DNA from: CBDFKS01 sp965248905
Lineage (GTDB): Bacteria; Chloroflexota; Dehalococcoidia; Lucifugimonadales; JAGWBF01
NCBI GenBank assembly: GCA_965248905.1
Contig: CBDFKS010000007.1
Location: 2,046,001-2,110,000 of the forward strand
Reading direction: 5' to 3'
Length of the DNA stretch: 64,000 nucleotides
Part shown: positions 63,782 to 64,000 of the stretch, in pieces
Position numbering within the stretch: position 1 is the first letter of the stretch
How the letters are laid out: every line of letters begins with the position of its first letter
Program-made: the position numbers and the translations under genes
Notes under the pieces: generated by a model
Told to the model about the DNA's origin: nothing
Database searches by the model: none
Seen by the model: only the letters and a program-made list of their open reading frames with translations

Positions 63782-63817
63782 ACAAAGACCTCTGCGAAAG
63801 ACTGCCGAGGTCTTTGT
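63782..63817. terminator. Strong hairpin, terminator-like
   Basis: 11-bp perfect stem ACAAAGACCTC/GAGGTCTTTGT with a 14-base loop, just after the end of the surface-protein remnant. There is no long T run, so it may act in both directions or only stabilise the 3' end. Confidence 0.5.
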
Positions 63818-64000
63818 GCTATCGTTCGCCGTTGGTGGGCCTACGTGTACTGAATTGCGAACTTTTCAATTGGCCGTTGCCTTGTGAACCCACCCACGAG
63901 AGCTTTGTGGCGGCCCAAGTCATTTGGTAGCGCGGCTTCCATCCGACATCAGGCGACCAGGGCAATGACTCGGAACTGGCTACTCTACCAGGTGGGCAGG
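63818..64000. other. Window end without recognised genes
   Basis: The last ~180 bases show no supported feature. Confidence 0.4.

Overview
The window reads as a bacterial chromosome segment of medium-high GC, most likely from an uncultured Chloroflexota (Dehalococcoidia/SAR202-like). This is an inference from gene content: a DUF1800 protein, an NHL propeller, F420/FMN split-barrel (PPOX) enzymes, carboxymuconolactone-decarboxylase-like proteins, several amidohydrolases and a Ser/Thr kinase with FHA and PP2C partners. No rRNA, tRNA or CRISPR array was recognised. Insertion sequences and broken genes are common, which fits either a decaying accessory region or a contig from a mixed population.

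Layout. 1-3.0 kb: end of a sugar-nucleotide epimerase-type gene, a DUF1800 protein and an NHL propeller. 3.9-15.4 kb (minus strand, 'module A'): a transmembrane Ser/Thr kinase with a substrate-binding-protein-like outer domain (its 3' end cut by an IS1182 element), an FHA-winged-helix gene with an in-frame stop, a PP2C phosphatase, a relic substrate-binding gene, a substrate-binding/vWA protein, a 3-TM protein, a TelA-family protein and a TM coiled-coil protein. 15.4-20 kb: IS5 and IS1380 relics, a broken subtilase beside a HEPN-like gene, and a CMD-family protein. 20-35 kb ('module B'): a second coiled-coil protein, a protein with a transglutaminase-like Cys-His-Asp triad, a two-TM potassium channel, a 1094-residue SecA-like ATPase, a lipoprotein, an unknown protein, then a minus-strand operon nspC-like/DUF3326/DUF4178/DUF350, and a second TelA-family gene. 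Paralogous TelA-like and coiled-coil proteins occur in both modules. I suggest one envelope-associated signalling and maintenance system: extracellular sensing, Ser/Thr phosphorylation, membrane scaffolds, ion flux, SecA-like export and polyamine chemistry. The grouping is inference.

35-48.7 kb: a 486-bp copy of the NHL 3' end, a doubly frameshifted formate dehydrogenase, a LamG fragment, small PPOX, VOC and ABM-type genes, a cytosine-deaminase-like amidohydrolase with a CMD protein, a complete IS5 element, an S9 peptidase and Tex. 49-57 kb: RNase D, a broken ABC ATPase, a complete IS630 element, two alpha/beta hydrolases, an amidohydrolase-2 enzyme and a phosphotriesterase-family enzyme. 57-64 kb: a small membrane protein, a candidate small RNA with its own promoter and terminator, DUF3800, a GC-rich IS1380 element, an integrase relic, a polysaccharide deacetylase and a shattered glycine-rich surface-protein gene.

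Four IS copies are intact or nearly so. For three of them (IS1182, IS5, IS630) the ends and target duplications can be read directly. Good promoters (TTGACA, 17-18 bp, then CATAAT, TATAGT, CATACT, TTATAT or TATACT) are visible before several genes.
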